Positions 1-8,942 of a DNA stretch of 64,000 nt are shown here, in pieces. Position numbers and translations under genes: made by a program. This DNA is from Aquaspirillum sp. LM1 (GTDB taxonomy: Bacteria; Pseudomonadota; Gammaproteobacteria; Burkholderiales; Aquaspirillaceae). The notes under the pieces were generated by a model, which made no database searches, was not told the origin of the DNA, and saw only the letters and a program-made list of their open reading frames with translations. How positions within the stretch are numbered: position 1 is the stretch's first letter; each line of letters starts with the position of its first letter. The stretch covers positions 1,674,001 through 1,738,000 of the forward strand of contig NZ_CP019509.1 of the NCBI RefSeq assembly GCF_002002905.1, written 5' to 3'.

Positions 1-150
1 ATCTGCCGAATTTGGCCATGTCGCTGAATAACCTGGCTGTCTGGCTCGGTGAACAAGGCGATGCCGAGTCGCGCCGGCAGGCGCTGGCTTATGCCCGTGA
101 GTCCATGGAAATTCGTCGGCAACTGGCCGCCAGCCAACCGGCAGCCTATC
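1..150 (+). pseudogene. TPR-repeat protein, upstream fragment left of the IS481 insertion
   Basis: The first 150 bases encode one 49-residue TPR unit (YLPNLAMSLNNL...SEQ-like helix pair...AASQPAAY) in the frame used by the repeats after 1240. The fragment is open at the left window edge, so the true start of the gene lies outside. At base 150 the unit is broken inside a Leu codon by an insertion sequence. Removing the element and one copy of the CCTATC duplication restores an uninterrupted AAYLPYLAGS reading. This is therefore the 5' part of the gene continued at 1240-3419, not a separate gene. The N-terminal domains that would reveal the function cannot be seen. Confidence 0.85.
145..150. 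repeat. Target-site duplication CCTATC, left copy (right copy at 1234-1239)
   Basis: The CCTATC before the IS left end is repeated directly after the right end at 1234-1239. This marks insertion by the IS481 element. The sequence belongs to the Tyr-Leu codons of the interrupted TPR unit. Confidence 0.85.
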
Positions 151-1129
151 TGTCAAGTCCCGCCTGGTTATAAATGCGTTTCTTGAATAATTCAGGTTTT
201 TTCTTCTGCCATTCCTTCAGCGCCTGAACGGGCGAAAGATGATTGAGCGCACGCTGCGGAATCTGATGATTGTACGTTTTCACATAGCGTTCAAGCGTCG
301 TTTCCAACTCGGCGGCTGAAGCAAATCGGGTCTGACTCACCACCTCACTGATTCGGCCATTGAAGCGCTCAACCATCCCGTTTGTCTGTGGATGGCGCGG
401 CGGGCACAGGCGGTGCTCAATGCCCAGCTCCGTGCAGCGAACATCAAAGGCATGCTGCCCGGTTGGCTCACGTTTTTTGCTGGTGAAGCGGTCGGTGAAC
501 TGGCTGCCGTTGTCGGTGAGCAACCTGACGATCTTCATCGGTGCTGCGCGCTCCAGCCGGTTTAAAAAGTCCACGCTGCTGCGCTCACTTTGATTGGCAT
601 AGATATGCATGAACACCCAGCGGGTGGCGCGGTCGATGGCCACAAACAGGTAGCGCCGCTCTTTCTCGTCAGGCATCTTCGGTAAGTACTTGATATCCAT
701 GTGCAGGAAGCCTGGCTCGTAATCCTTGAAGGTTTTGACCGGCGGCTGGACCTGGCCGGCATCAGCCAGCGCCTCGGCTTGCAGTTGACGCAGGTTGGCC
801 ACGCCATGGCGGCGCAGACAGCGATCCAGCCCAGAGCGCGAGACGTCTGGATTGATGAATTCGCGCACCACCGCGACCAGGTCATCCAGTCCCAGTAGCG
901 TCAGGCTTCGCAAGGCCACGACAATCGCCTCCTGCGCCGGCGTCAGCGTGGTGCAAAGCTTGTGCGGGCGGTGTGATAAATCCTCCTGGCTATCGCGCTG
1001 CTTCCACTTGCGTGCGGTGGCCACGCTGATGTTGTAGCGTTTTGCCAATTCAAGCAATGATGCTGTTGAGTTCTTGATCTCGGCTCGCGTGCGAGGGGTG
1101 GTTCGGGCCTGGGCGTGGACTTCACTCAT
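146..1129 (-). CDS. IS481-family transposase (DDE integrase fold)
   Basis: This 327-residue protein has an N-terminal helix-turn-helix (ELAKRYNISVATARKWKQRD) followed by an rve integrase core. The DDE residues are visible in order: Asp in HMDIKYLPK, Asp in RLLTDNGSQF and Glu in TNGMVERFNGR, with the typical HPQTNG context. The C-terminus reads NHLSPVQALKEW, common in IS481 enzymes. The enzyme would cut and rejoin the element's ends. The reading frame runs through the inverted repeat, and its TAG stop (146-148) lies in the duplicated target sequence, so the last residues depend on the insertion site. The gene looks intact. Confidence 0.9.
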   Translation of the reverse strand: MSEVHAQARTTPRTRAEIKNSTASLLELAKRYNISVATARKWKQRDSQEDLSHRPHKLCTTLTPAQEAIVVALRSLTLLGLDDLVAVVREFINPDVSRSGLDRCLRRHGVANLRQLQAEALADAGQVQPPVKTFKDYEPGFLHMDIKYLPKMPDEKERRYLFVAIDRATRWVFMHIYANQSERSSVDFLNRLERAAPMKIVRLLTDNGSQFTDRFTSKKREPTGQHAFDVRCTELGIEHRLCPPRHPQTNGMVERFNGRISEVVSQTRFASAAELETTLERYVKTYNHQIPQRALNHLSPVQALKEWQKKKPELFKKRIYNQAGLDR

Positions 1130-1233
1130 GTTGATTGCTCCGCTTTCAATGTCTCAATCAGATCACGCATCAGGTCTCTTGCCAAGAAGAGTGGCCAGCT
1201 ACGAATTGGAATATGATCACACGGGACGCGACA
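151..1233 (-). mobile_element. IS481-family insertion sequence (1083 bp)
   Basis: The left end starts TGTCAAGTCCCG and the right end, read inward on the other strand, starts TGTCGCGTCCCG. These imperfect terminal inverted repeats begin with TGT, as usual for IS481. A 6-bp direct repeat CCTATC flanks the element at 145-150 and 1234-1239. The single transposase gene lies on the minus strand. Size, ends and enzyme all fit the IS481 family. The element splits a TPR gene precisely, and the host reading frame is recovered when it is removed. Confidence 0.9.
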
Positions 1234-1239
1234 CCTATC

Positions 1240-3419
1240 TACCGTATTTGGCCGGGTCGCTGAATAACCTCGCTCTTCGTCTGAGTGAGCAAGGCGATGC
1301 CAAATCACGCCTGCAGGCTCTGGCTTATGCGCGTGAGTCCATGGAAATTCGTCGGCAACTGGTCGCCAGCCAAGCGGCGGCTTATCTGCCGGATTTGGCC
1401 ATGTCGCTGAATAACCTGGCCCTTCATCTGAGTGCGCAAGGTGATGCCGAGTCGCACCGGCAGGCGCTGGCTTATGCGCGTGAGGCCATGGAGACCTATC
1501 GGCAACTGGCCGCCAGCCAAGCGGCGGCTTATCTGCCGGATTTGGCCATGTCGCTGCATAACCTGGCTATTGGCCTGAGTAAGCAAGGTGATGCCGAGTC
1601 GCGCCGACAGGCGCTGGGCTATGCGCGTGAGTCTATGGAGGCTTATCGGCAACTGGCCGCCAGCCAACCGGCAGCCTATCTGCCGAATTTGGCCCTGTCG
1701 CTGAATACCCTGGCCAATCGTCTGAGTGAGCAAGGCGATGCCGAGTCGCGCCGGCAGGCGCTGGCTTATGCCCGTGAGGCCATGGAGGCTTATCGGCAAC
1801 TGGCCGCCAGCCAACCGGCAGCCTATCTGCCGAATTTGGCCGGGTCGCTGAATACCCTGGCCAATCGTCTGAGTGAGCAAGGCGATGCCGAGTCGCGCCG
1901 GCAGGCGCTGGCTTATGCCCGTGAGGCCATGGAGACCTATCGGCAACTGGCCGCCAGCCAAGCGGCAGCCTATCTGCCGGATTTGGCCAGGTCGCTGAAT
2001 ACCCTGGCCAATCGTCTGAGTGAGCAAGGCGATGCCGAGTCGCGCCGGCAGGCGCTGGATTATGCCCGTGAGTCCATGGAAATTCGTCGGCAACTGGCCG
2101 CCAGCCAACCGGCAGCCTATCTACCGGATTTGGCCGGGTCGCTGAATAACCTCGCTCTTCGTCTGAGTGAGCAAGGCGATGCCAAATCACGCCTGCAGGC
2201 GCTGGCTTATGCGCGTGAGTCCATGGAGACTTATCGGCAACTGGCCGCCAGCCAAGCGGCAGCCTATCTACCGGATTTGGCCGGGTCGCTGAATACCCTG
2301 GCCAATTGTCTGAGTGAGCAAGGCGATGCCGAGTCGCGCCGGCAGGCGCTGGGCTATGCCCGTGAGGCCATGGAGACTTATCGGCAACTGGCCGCCAGCC
2401 AAGCGGCAGCCTATCTGCCGGATTTGGCCGGGTCGCTGAATACCCTGGCCAATCGTCTGAGTGAGCAAGGCGATGCCGAGTCGCGCCGGCAGGCGCTGGA
2501 TTATGCCCGTGAGGCCATGGAGGCTTATCGGCAACTGGCCGCCAGCCAACCGGCAGCCTATCTGCCGAATTTGGCCATGTCGCTGAATACCCTGGCCAAT
2601 CGTCTGAGTGAGCAAGGCGATGCCGAGTCGCGCCGGCAGGCGCTGGATTATGCCCGTGAGGCCATGGAGGCTTATCGGCAACTGGCCGCCAGCCAACCGG
2701 CAGCCTATCTACCGGATTTGGCCGGGTCGCTGAATAACCTCGCTCTTCGTCTGAGTGAGCAAGGCGATGCCAAATCACGCCTGCAGGCGCTGGCTTATGC
2801 GCGTGAGTCCATGGAGACTTATCGGCAACTGGCCGCCAGCCAAGCGGCAGCCTATCTACCGGATTTGGCCGCGTCGCTGAATACCCTGGCCAATTGTCTG
2901 AGTGAGCAAGGCGATGCCGAGTCGCGCCGGCAGGCGCTGGCTTATGCCCGTGAGTCCATGGAGACTTATCGTCAACTGGCCGCCAGCCAACCGGCAGCCT
3001 ATCTGCCGGATTTGGCCATGTCGCTGAATACCCTGGCTATTGGCCTGAGTGAACAAGGCGATGCCGAGTCGTGCCGGCAGGCGCTGGCTTATGCGCGTGA
3101 GTCCATGGAGACTTATCGGCAACTGGCCGCCAGCCAACCGGCAGCCTATCTGCCGAATTTGGCCCTATCGCTGAATAACCTGGCCAGTCATCTGAGTGAG
3201 CAAGGCGATGCCGAGTCGCTCGAACAAGCTTTGCATCATGCGCGTGAAGCGGTGACCATTTTTGCCCGATGTTATGCCAGCATGCCGGCGGCTTTTGAAT
3301 ATAGATTGAACATCGCACGCGGCACACTGCTGCGTAGAGCTAACGCCCTGGGGCTGGATGGCGAGGCGGAAGTGAGCGCGGCCTTACACGCTGGTGGTAT
3401 CGAGCCAGGGAGGCGCTGA
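1240..3419 (+). pseudogene. TPR-repeat protein, downstream part (14 near-identical 49-residue units)
   Basis: Fourteen tandem units of 49 residues (147 bp) follow the consensus YLPDLAxSLNxLAxxLSEQGDAESRRQALAYAREAMExYRQLAASQPAA, written here as motif blocks: YLPDLA, SLNNLA, QGDAES, QALAYARE, YRQLAAS. They are kinesin-light-chain-like TPRs expected to form an alpha-solenoid for protein binding. The units are almost identical at DNA level, implying recent expansion or gene conversion. A last, divergent unit (EQALHHAREAVTIF) precedes a short tail. The stop codon and the final residues PGRR come from a degenerate copy of the miniature repeat starting near 3405. The IS removed the original 5' end. 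An open frame from 1074 runs through the IS right end into the repeats and might give a shortened product. Function unknown. Confidence 0.8.
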
Positions 3420-3515
3420 TTGATTCAGAAAAACCGTTTTTGCCAAAAGCAAAACCCAGTAAAATCAATACCCTGGATTTCCACCTGCGCGGGAGTGACG
3501 GGTTTTTCAGCGTTC
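3405..3515. repeat. Degenerate copy of the 109-bp miniature element
   Basis: The sequence runs from GGGAGGCGCTGATTGATTC to TTTTTCAGCGTTCC, with the degenerate palindrome core CCACCTGCGCGGG in between. It is diverged but aligns throughout with the intact copies at 3583 and 46453. Its left end contributes the TGA stop of the TPR gene. Confidence 0.7.
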
Positions 3516-3582
3516 CAGTCGTCAGTCACGTTGAAACACAAGGGTTCATGTGAGCCAGTTTATGCCGGGTGTCTTGGTTTAA

Positions 3583-3691
3583 GGACGCGCTGATTTATTC
3601 AGAAAAATCGTGTTTGCCAAAATCAAAACCTAGCTAAATCAACAACCTGGATTCCCGCCTTCGCGGGAATGACGATTTTTTCAGCGTATCC
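3583..3691. mobile_element. 109-bp miniature inverted-repeat element, intact copy with TTAA duplication
   Basis: The left end is GGACGCGCTGATTTATTC and the right end TTTTTTCAGCGTATCC, giving imperfect terminal inverted repeats GGAYRCGCTGA. The centre carries the palindrome ATTCCCGCCTTCGCGGGAAT. A TTAA duplication flanks it (3579-3582 and 3692-3695). It encodes no protein. A YTAR target with a 4-bp duplication is the habit of the IS5 group, so an IS5-like transposase acting in trans is the likely mover (inference). Confidence 0.8.
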
Positions 3692-3744
3692 TTAATTTCT
3701 GTTAAAACAAAACCTGACTTTGCCACAGCGCATTGTCTTCCGCA

Positions 3745-3870
3745 CCCCACCCCGTCATTCCCGCGCAGGCGGGAATCCAGGGGCATCCACAGCGTGCAGC
3801 GGGTTTGCGCGCCCACCACCGTCCCGCCTGCGCCACGCCCACGGCGCACGCTGTGGCGCGGGGGAACGAC
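3745..3870. repeat. REP-pair (dRS3-like) repeat
   Basis: The palindrome CATTCCCGCGCAGGCGGGAA is followed by a segment containing the shared words CATCCACAGCGTGCAG and GCACGCTGTGGCGCG. These words also occur in the longer REP-pair elements near 8080, 35300 and 57480. This copy is partial. No gene is visible in 3516-3950 apart from these repeats. Confidence 0.6.
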
Positions 3871-3955
3871 CCGTTTTGGTAAGGTTCAGCCGCAAGCGGT
3901 CGAGTCGTCGTCCTGTCGAAATACCCGCGTGAATGCATGCGCTTGCCCTGTGCCT

Positions 3956-3984
3956 TTGCCCTGCGCGGCGCAGTTTGCGATAAT
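3956..3984 (+). promoter_or_regulatory. Candidate sigma-70 promoter of the tyrS operon
   Basis: TTGCCC (3956-3961) and GATAAT (3979-3984) are separated by 17 bp. They lie about 100 bp before the tyrS start and just after the repeat region. Assignment is by motif only. Confidence 0.4.
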
Positions 3985-4083
3985 TGCCGATTGACTTGTT
4001 CGCCGCGCCGCTCTGGCGCGCCGTTGACCTCTGCTGAGCCGCCGCGCCGGGAGCTTTTCCCGCCGGGCGCTGGATAAAAACCG

Positions 4084-5307
4084 ATGACCGCACCGACCCC
4101 CCTGTCTGCCGAGCTGGCCGCCACCCTGGACGTGATCCGCCGTGGCGCCGACGAACTCTTGATCGAAGCCGAGCTGATTGCCAAGCTGAAAGAAAACCGC
4201 CCGCTGCGCATCAAGGCCGGCTTTGACCCCACCGCCCCCGACCTGCACCTGGGCCACACCGTGGTGCTGACCAAGATGCGCCAGTTGCAGGACATGGGCC
4301 ACCACATCATGTTCCTGATTGGTGACTTTACCGGCATGATCGGCGACCCCACCGGCAAAAACACCACCCGCCCGCCGCTCACCCCGGAACAGGTGGCGAT
4401 CAACGCCAAGACCTACCAGGAACAGGTGTACAAGATTCTCGACCCGGCCAAAACCGAAATCTGTTTCAACTCCACCTGGCTGAACCAGCTGGGCGCAGCC
4501 GGCATGCTCAAGCTGGCCGCCAGCACCACGGTGGCGCGCATGCTGGAGCGTGACGACTTCAAAAAGCGCTTTGCCAGCAATCAGCCGATTTCGCTGCATG
4601 AATTCATGTACCCGCTGATGCAGGGCTACGACTCGGTGGCCATGCGCGCCGATATCGAGCTGGGCGGCACCGACCAGAAATTCAACCTGCTGATGGGCCG
4701 GGCGCTGCAGGAACAGCACGGGCAAAAACCGCAGTGCGTGATCATGATGCCGCTGCTGGAAGGCCTGGACGGCGTGAACAAGATGTCCAAATCGCTGGGC
4801 AACTATATCGGCATCTCGGAAGCCGCCAACGACATCTTTGGCAAGGTGATGAGCGTGTCCGACACGCTGATGTGGCGCTATTACGAGCTGCTGTCGCTGC
4901 GCCCCTTGGCCGAGATCGAGCAATTCAAGGCCGACATCGCCGCCGGGCGCAACCCGCGTGACGTGAAAGTGCTGCTGGCGCAAGAGCTGGTGGCGCGTTT
5001 CCATTCGCAGGCCGCTGCCGAAGCGGCGCTGGCCGACTTTGAAGCGCGCTTCAAGCAAAATGCCATCCCCGACGAGCTGCCGGAAGTCACCGTGCAAACC
5101 GGCGAAGGCGGTGTGCTGGCGATTGCCAGCGTGCTGAAAGAAGCCGGCCTGGTGGCGTCCACCTCGGAAGCGCTGCGCATGATTGACGGCGGCGGCGTGA
5201 AGGCTGACGGGGTTAAAATTGAAGACAAGAAACTCCAGCTGGCCGCTGGCAGCACGGTGGTGCTGCAAGTGGGCAAGCGCAAGTTTGCCAAGGTGACCCT
5301 GGCCTGA
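4084..5307 (+). CDS. tyrS: Tyrosyl-tRNA synthetase
   Basis: This class I aminoacyl-tRNA synthetase of 407 residues charges tRNA-Tyr in the cytoplasm. The ATP-binding HIGH-type motif is HLGH at residues 55-58, and the KMSKS loop is intact near residues 233-237 ([13 protein letters not shown]). The segment [13 protein letters not shown] is typical of the tyrosine/tRNA pocket. The last 70 residues form an S4-type RNA-binding tail ([16 protein letters not shown]). Length and the [16 protein letters not shown] start match the proteobacterial TyrRS group with a 400-residue chain. It is the first gene of a three-gene cluster; the next gene starts two bases after the stop. Confidence 0.97.
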   Translation: MTAPTPLSAELAATLDVIRRGADELLIEAELIAKLKENRPLRIKAGFDPTAPDLHLGHTVVLTKMRQLQDMGHHIMFLIGDFTGMIGDPTGKNTTRPPLTPEQVAINAKTYQEQVYKILDPAKTEICFNSTWLNQLGAAGMLKLAASTTVARMLERDDFKKRFASNQPISLHEFMYPLMQGYDSVAMRADIELGGTDQKFNLLMGRALQEQHGQKPQCVIMMPLLEGLDGVNKMSKSLGNYIGISEAANDIFGKVMSVSDTLMWRYYELLSLRPLAEIEQFKADIAAGRNPRDVKVLLAQELVARFHSQAAAEAALADFEARFKQNAIPDELPEVTVQTGEGGVLAIASVLKEAGLVASTSEALRMIDGGGVKADGVKIEDKKLQLAAGSTVVLQVGKRKFAKVTLA

Positions 5308-5309
5308 CC

Positions 5310-6326
5310 ATGTCCAGCCAACACCTCACCCTGATGGTGCCCGGCCTGGTGTGGCCCGACGCCGAGCTGCGTGCCGAAGCCACCCGCGACCTGGCGCTGC
5401 CGGCGCTGGCCTGGCTGCTGGGCCGGGGCCAGGCGCGTCCGGCCAACACTCCGGCCAGCCCCTGGCTGGCGCGGCTGCTGGGCGTGGCCGCCTCGCTGCC
5501 GGTGGCGCGCCAACTGGCCCAGGCCGATGGCCTGACCGCCAGCCAGGGCCACTGGCTGTGCGCCGACCCGGTACATTTGCGGGTAGAACAAGATAGCCTG
5601 CTGCTGGCCGACGCGCAGATGTTCAGCCTGACCCAGGCCGAAGCCGATGCGCTGGTGGCCACCCTCAACCAGCACTTTGCCGAAGATGGCCTGGTGTTTC
5701 ACGCTGCCCAGCCCACCCGCTGGTATCTGCAACTGAGCGAAGCTGCCGACGCCCACTTTACCCCGCTGGGCGACGTGGTGGCGCAAAGCATCGACCCGCA
5801 TCTGCCGCGCGGCCCGCGTGCCAGCCAGTGGCGGCATTGGCTTAACGAACTGCAAATGCTGCTGTTCAGCCACCCGGTCAACGCAGCCCGCGAAGCCGCC
5901 GGCCAGCCGATGATCAACAGCATCTGGCCATGGGGCGGCGGCGAAGCCGGCACTCTGCAACTGCCCGCGTCTACCGTCTACACCGACCAGCCGCTGCTGG
6001 CGGCGCTGGCCGCCCAGGCCGGTGCCTGTGTGGACACGCTGCCCACCCAGTTCAGCCCGGCCTGGCTGGGCGAGTGGCGCGGCGAGGCGCTGGTGTGGCT
6101 GGACGGGCTGAGCGCGGCGGTGAGCTACCAGGATGGCTGGGCCTGGCGCAATCAGCTGCTGGCGCTGGAGCAACATTGGTTTGCCCCCTTGGCGGCGGCG
6201 CTGAAAGCCCGCCAGTTGACCACGCTGACCTTGCATGTGCCGGGCGAAGTGGGGCTGAGTGCCACGCTGCGCGCCGGCGACAGTTGGAAATTCTGGCGTG
6301 GAGCCAGACAGATAGCGACCTTCTGA
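5310..6326 (+). CDS. Conserved RpfE/COG4255-like protein upstream of recJ
   Basis: This 338-residue protein lacks a signal peptide and membrane segments. It starts MSSQHLTLMVPGLVWPD and contains a conserved region around SHPVNAAREAAGQPMINSIWPWGGG. That Asn/Ser-rich WPWGGG segment is the hallmark of the family annotated in betaproteobacteria as regulatory protein RpfE-type or phosphoglycerate-mutase-like. Its biochemical role is not established. The gene starts two bases after tyrS and its stop overlaps the recJ start (TGATG-type junction), so the three genes are probably co-transcribed. Family assignment is from memory of the motif; function is unknown. Confidence 0.7.
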   Translation: MSSQHLTLMVPGLVWPDAELRAEATRDLALPALAWLLGRGQARPANTPASPWLARLLGVAASLPVARQLAQADGLTASQGHWLCADPVHLRVEQDSLLLADAQMFSLTQAEADALVATLNQHFAEDGLVFHAAQPTRWYLQLSEAADAHFTPLGDVVAQSIDPHLPRGPRASQWRHWLNELQMLLFSHPVNAAREAAGQPMINSIWPWGGGEAGTLQLPASTVYTDQPLLAALAAQAGACVDTLPTQFSPAWLGEWRGEALVWLDGLSAAVSYQDGWAWRNQLLALEQHWFAPLAAALKARQLTTLTLHVPGEVGLSATLRAGDSWKFWRGARQIATF

Positions 6327-8020
6327 TGACCCGAATTGCTGCACGGGCCGTACCCGATACGGCCCGGCAGGCCCTGTGTGCGCAGGGTTTGCCAGATTTG
6401 TTTGCCCGTTTGTACGCGGCGCGTGGCGTGACCGACAGCCACCAGCTCGACCCCAGTCTTAAGCACCTGCTGCCCTACCACACCCTCAAGGATATCGGCC
6501 CGGCGGCGGTGCGGCTGGCCGATGCCATTGCCCGCCAGGAACGCCTGCTGGTGGTGGCCGACTACGACGCCGACGGTGCCACCGCCTGCGCGCTGGCGGT
6601 GCGCGGCCTGCGCCGGTTTGGCGCGCAGGTGGAATTTATCGTCCCCAACCGCTTTGAATACGGCTATGGCCTCACCCCGGAAATTGTCGAACTGGCCGCC
6701 CAGCGCCGCCCGGATTTGCTGATTACCGTGGATAACGGCGTGGCCAGCGTGGCCGGTGTGCAGGCGGCGCGCGCGCGCGGCATGGACGTGCTGATTACCG
6801 ACCATCACCTGGCCGGCGACGAACTGCCCGATGCGCTGATCGTCAACCCCAACCAGCCGGGCTGCCCGTTTCCCAGCAAGCACCTGGCCGGCGTGGGGGT
6901 GATGTTTTATGTGCTGATGGCGCTGCGCGCCGAGCTGCGCCAGCGCGGTGCCTTTGCCGGCGGCGAAGAACCCAATCTGGCCGACTGGCTGGACCTGGTG
7001 GCGCTGGGCACGGTGGCCGACGTGGTGAAGCTGGACGACAACAACCGCATTCTGGTCGAACAGGGCCTGCGCCGCATGCGTGCTGGCCGCGCCTGCGCCG
7101 GGGTGAATGCGCTGTTTGCCGCCAGTGGCCGTCAGGCGCGCCGCGCCAGCACGGTGGACCTGGGCTTCATGCTCGGCCCCCGGCTGAACGCCGCAGGCCG
7201 GCTGGACGACATGAGCCTGGGCATTGCCTGCCTGCTGACCGACGACGCCGGCCACGCGCTGGCGCTGGCTGGCGAGCTGGACCGGCTGAATAAAGAACGT
7301 CGCCATATCGAAGCCGGCATGCAGGAAGAAGCGCTGGCGCATCTGGCCGGGGTGGATCCACAAGGCCGCTCGACGCTATGCCTGTACCGCGATGACTGGC
7401 ACCAGGGCGTGGTGGGCATTGTTGCCAGCCGGCTGAAAGAGCGCTTTCATCGGCCCACGCTGATTTTTGCTCCCGGTGACGAAGGCGAAGTGAAAGGCTC
7501 GGGACGGTCGATTCCGGGTTTTCATCTGCGCGACGCGCTGGACCGGGTGGCCAAACAGCACCCGGATTTATTGCGCAAGTTTGGTGGCCACGCCATGGCC
7601 GCCGGGGTGACCCTGGCCGAGGCGGATTTACCGCGCTTTATCAGCGCGTTTGAGGCCGTGGGGCAAGACTGGCTGACCCCGGCACAACTGACCCGCACCA
7701 TCGAAACCGACGGCAGCCTGGCGGTGGGTGACATCCGCATGGACACCGCCGACCAGCTGGCCGCCAATGTCTGGGGCCAGGGCTTTCCACCGCCGTCGTT
7801 TTACGACCGCTTCCGCCTGCTCGACCAGCGCCGGGTGGGCGAACGCCATCTGAAACTGAAACTGGGCCGCGACGGCGTGGAGTTTGACGCCATGCTGTTT
7901 AACTGCCCAGACTGGCTGCCGGCCTGGATTGACGTGGTGTATCAGCTTAATGTGAATGAATGGCGCGGCGAACGTAACTTGCAGCTGATGGTGGATAACT
8001 GGCAAGCGGCTGCGGGCTAG
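6326..8020 (+). CDS. recJ: Single-stranded-DNA-specific exonuclease RecJ
   Basis: RecJ degrades single-stranded DNA 5' to 3' in recombination and mismatch repair. The DHH phosphoesterase motifs are intact: DYDADGATA at residues 79-87 and ITDHH near residues 157-161. The DHHA1 part follows, with RSIPGFHLRDAL and KFGGHAMAAGVTL, then an OB-fold tail. The chosen ATG overlaps the preceding stop by one base. It gives 564 residues, the usual RecJ length; earlier in-frame starts would lie inside the upstream gene. It is the last gene of the tyrS cluster. Confidence 0.96.
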   Translation: MTRIAARAVPDTARQALCAQGLPDLFARLYAARGVTDSHQLDPSLKHLLPYHTLKDIGPAAVRLADAIARQERLLVVADYDADGATACALAVRGLRRFGAQVEFIVPNRFEYGYGLTPEIVELAAQRRPDLLITVDNGVASVAGVQAARARGMDVLITDHHLAGDELPDALIVNPNQPGCPFPSKHLAGVGVMFYVLMALRAELRQRGAFAGGEEPNLADWLDLVALGTVADVVKLDDNNRILVEQGLRRMRAGRACAGVNALFAASGRQARRASTVDLGFMLGPRLNAAGRLDDMSLGIACLLTDDAGHALALAGELDRLNKERRHIEAGMQEEALAHLAGVDPQGRSTLCLYRDDWHQGVVGIVASRLKERFHRPTLIFAPGDEGEVKGSGRSIPGFHLRDALDRVAKQHPDLLRKFGGHAMAAGVTLAEADLPRFISAFEAVGQDWLTPAQLTRTIETDGSLAVGDIRMDTADQLAANVWGQGFPPPSFYDRFRLLDQRRVGERHLKLKLGRDGVEFDAMLFNCPDWLPAWIDVVYQLNVNEWRGERNLQLMVDNWQAAAG

Positions 8021-8079
8021 GAACGTCAGCACGCTCGCCTGCACGCGGGTATTTCAACGGGACGGCGACTCGACCGCTT

Positions 8080-8750
8080 TCGGCATGAGCCTCACCCGAC
8101 TTGTCATTCCCGCGCAGGCGGGAACCCAGGTCGCGCCACCGCGTATGCCGTGGGGGTGGGGCGTTGTGGGGCGGTGGTGAGAACTCACCCCCGCTGCACG
8201 CTGTGGATGCCTCTGGATTCCCGCCTGCGCGGGAATGACGGGGCGGGGTGCGGCGGGTGGTTCGCTGTGGCTAGATAAGACTTTGTTTCAAAATAAATTA
8301 AATCAGAGTAGCCATCGGAGGCTAGCCCTCTTCTGGCATGAGCTTCACCCACTTGTCGTTCCCGCGCAGGCGGGAACCCAGTCCGTGCCACCGCGTGCGC
8401 CGTGGGGGTTTAGCATTGCGGGGCTGTCGTGAGCGCACGCACCTGCTGCACGCTGTGGATGCTCCTGGATTCCCGCCTGCGCGGGAATGACACGATGGGG
8501 TGCGGCGGGTGGTTCGCTGTGGCTAGATAAGACTTTGTTTCAAAATAAATTAAATCAGAGTACCCATCGGAGGCTAGCCCTCTTCTGGCGTGAGTTTCAC
8601 CCACTTGTCGTTCCCGCGCAAGCGGGAACCCAGTCCGTGCCACATCGTGCGCCGTGGGGGTTTAGCATGGCGGGACGGTGGTGAGAACTCGCACCTGCTG
8701 CACGCTGTGGATGCCCCTGGATTCCCGCCTGCGCGGGAATGACGCTTGTT
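8080..8750. repeat. Tandem array of a ~252-bp REP-pair unit (about 2.7 copies)
   Basis: Each unit has one ATTCCCG/CGGGAA palindrome near its start (CGTTCCCGCGCAGGCGGGAA) and an inverted partner near its end (ATTCCCGCCTGCGCGGGAAT). Between them lies a stem-forming segment with CGTGCGCCGTGGGGGTTTAG and CTGCACGCTGTGGATG. Units begin near 8080, 8331 and 8582. The first two are joined by an AT-rich linker (GACTTTGTTTCAAAATAAAT) repeated at 8280 and 8532. The last ends with CAGCGCATCCTTAG, the end of the 109-bp miniature element, so it is a hybrid. No gene is visible in 8021-8760. Confidence 0.75.
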
Positions 8751-8761
8751 CCAGCGCATCC

Positions 8762-8942
8762 TTAGCATCGTGTGGCGGGGGCATGCATTTTGCGCCGCAC
8801 ATACAGTGTTTTGCGCACCCGCGTCACCACCTGGCCGCTTTCATTCTCCACGTCCACCGCCAGTTCGGGCAGCACCTTGCTGCCATCGGCTGTGGCGGCG
8901 CGGATGTCATCCAGTTCAGCATCAGCATGTAAAACGGGTCGG
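8762..8942 (-). pseudogene. Remnant of a DUF4442-type hotdog thioesterase, internally deleted
   Basis: Immediately after the mnmA stop, one frame reads [10 protein letters not shown], the N-terminal signature of DUF4442 hotdog proteins. A different frame then reads AELDDIRAATADGSKVLP and ends VRKTLYVRRK, the usual C-terminal strand of the same family. The middle, including the catalytic region, is missing and the two parts are out of frame, so about two thirds of the gene was deleted. No start codon context of its own remains. Homology is judged from the end motifs only. Confidence 0.5.

Noticed and set aside
1151..1184. Alternative IS481 right end at TCTTGCCA (1184)
   Set aside because: The inverted repeat is weaker there, no target duplication results, and the TPR frame is not restored. 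The end at 1233 satisfies all three.
1633..2778. Repetitive minus-strand frames opposite the TPR units
   Set aside because: They are the complement of the 147-bp TPR units; the plus strand gives true TPR motifs.
3886..5268. A 460-codon minus-strand frame opposite tyrS
   Set aside because: Antisense of tyrS, rich in His, Gln and Val with no domain; the plus strand encodes a canonical TyrRS.
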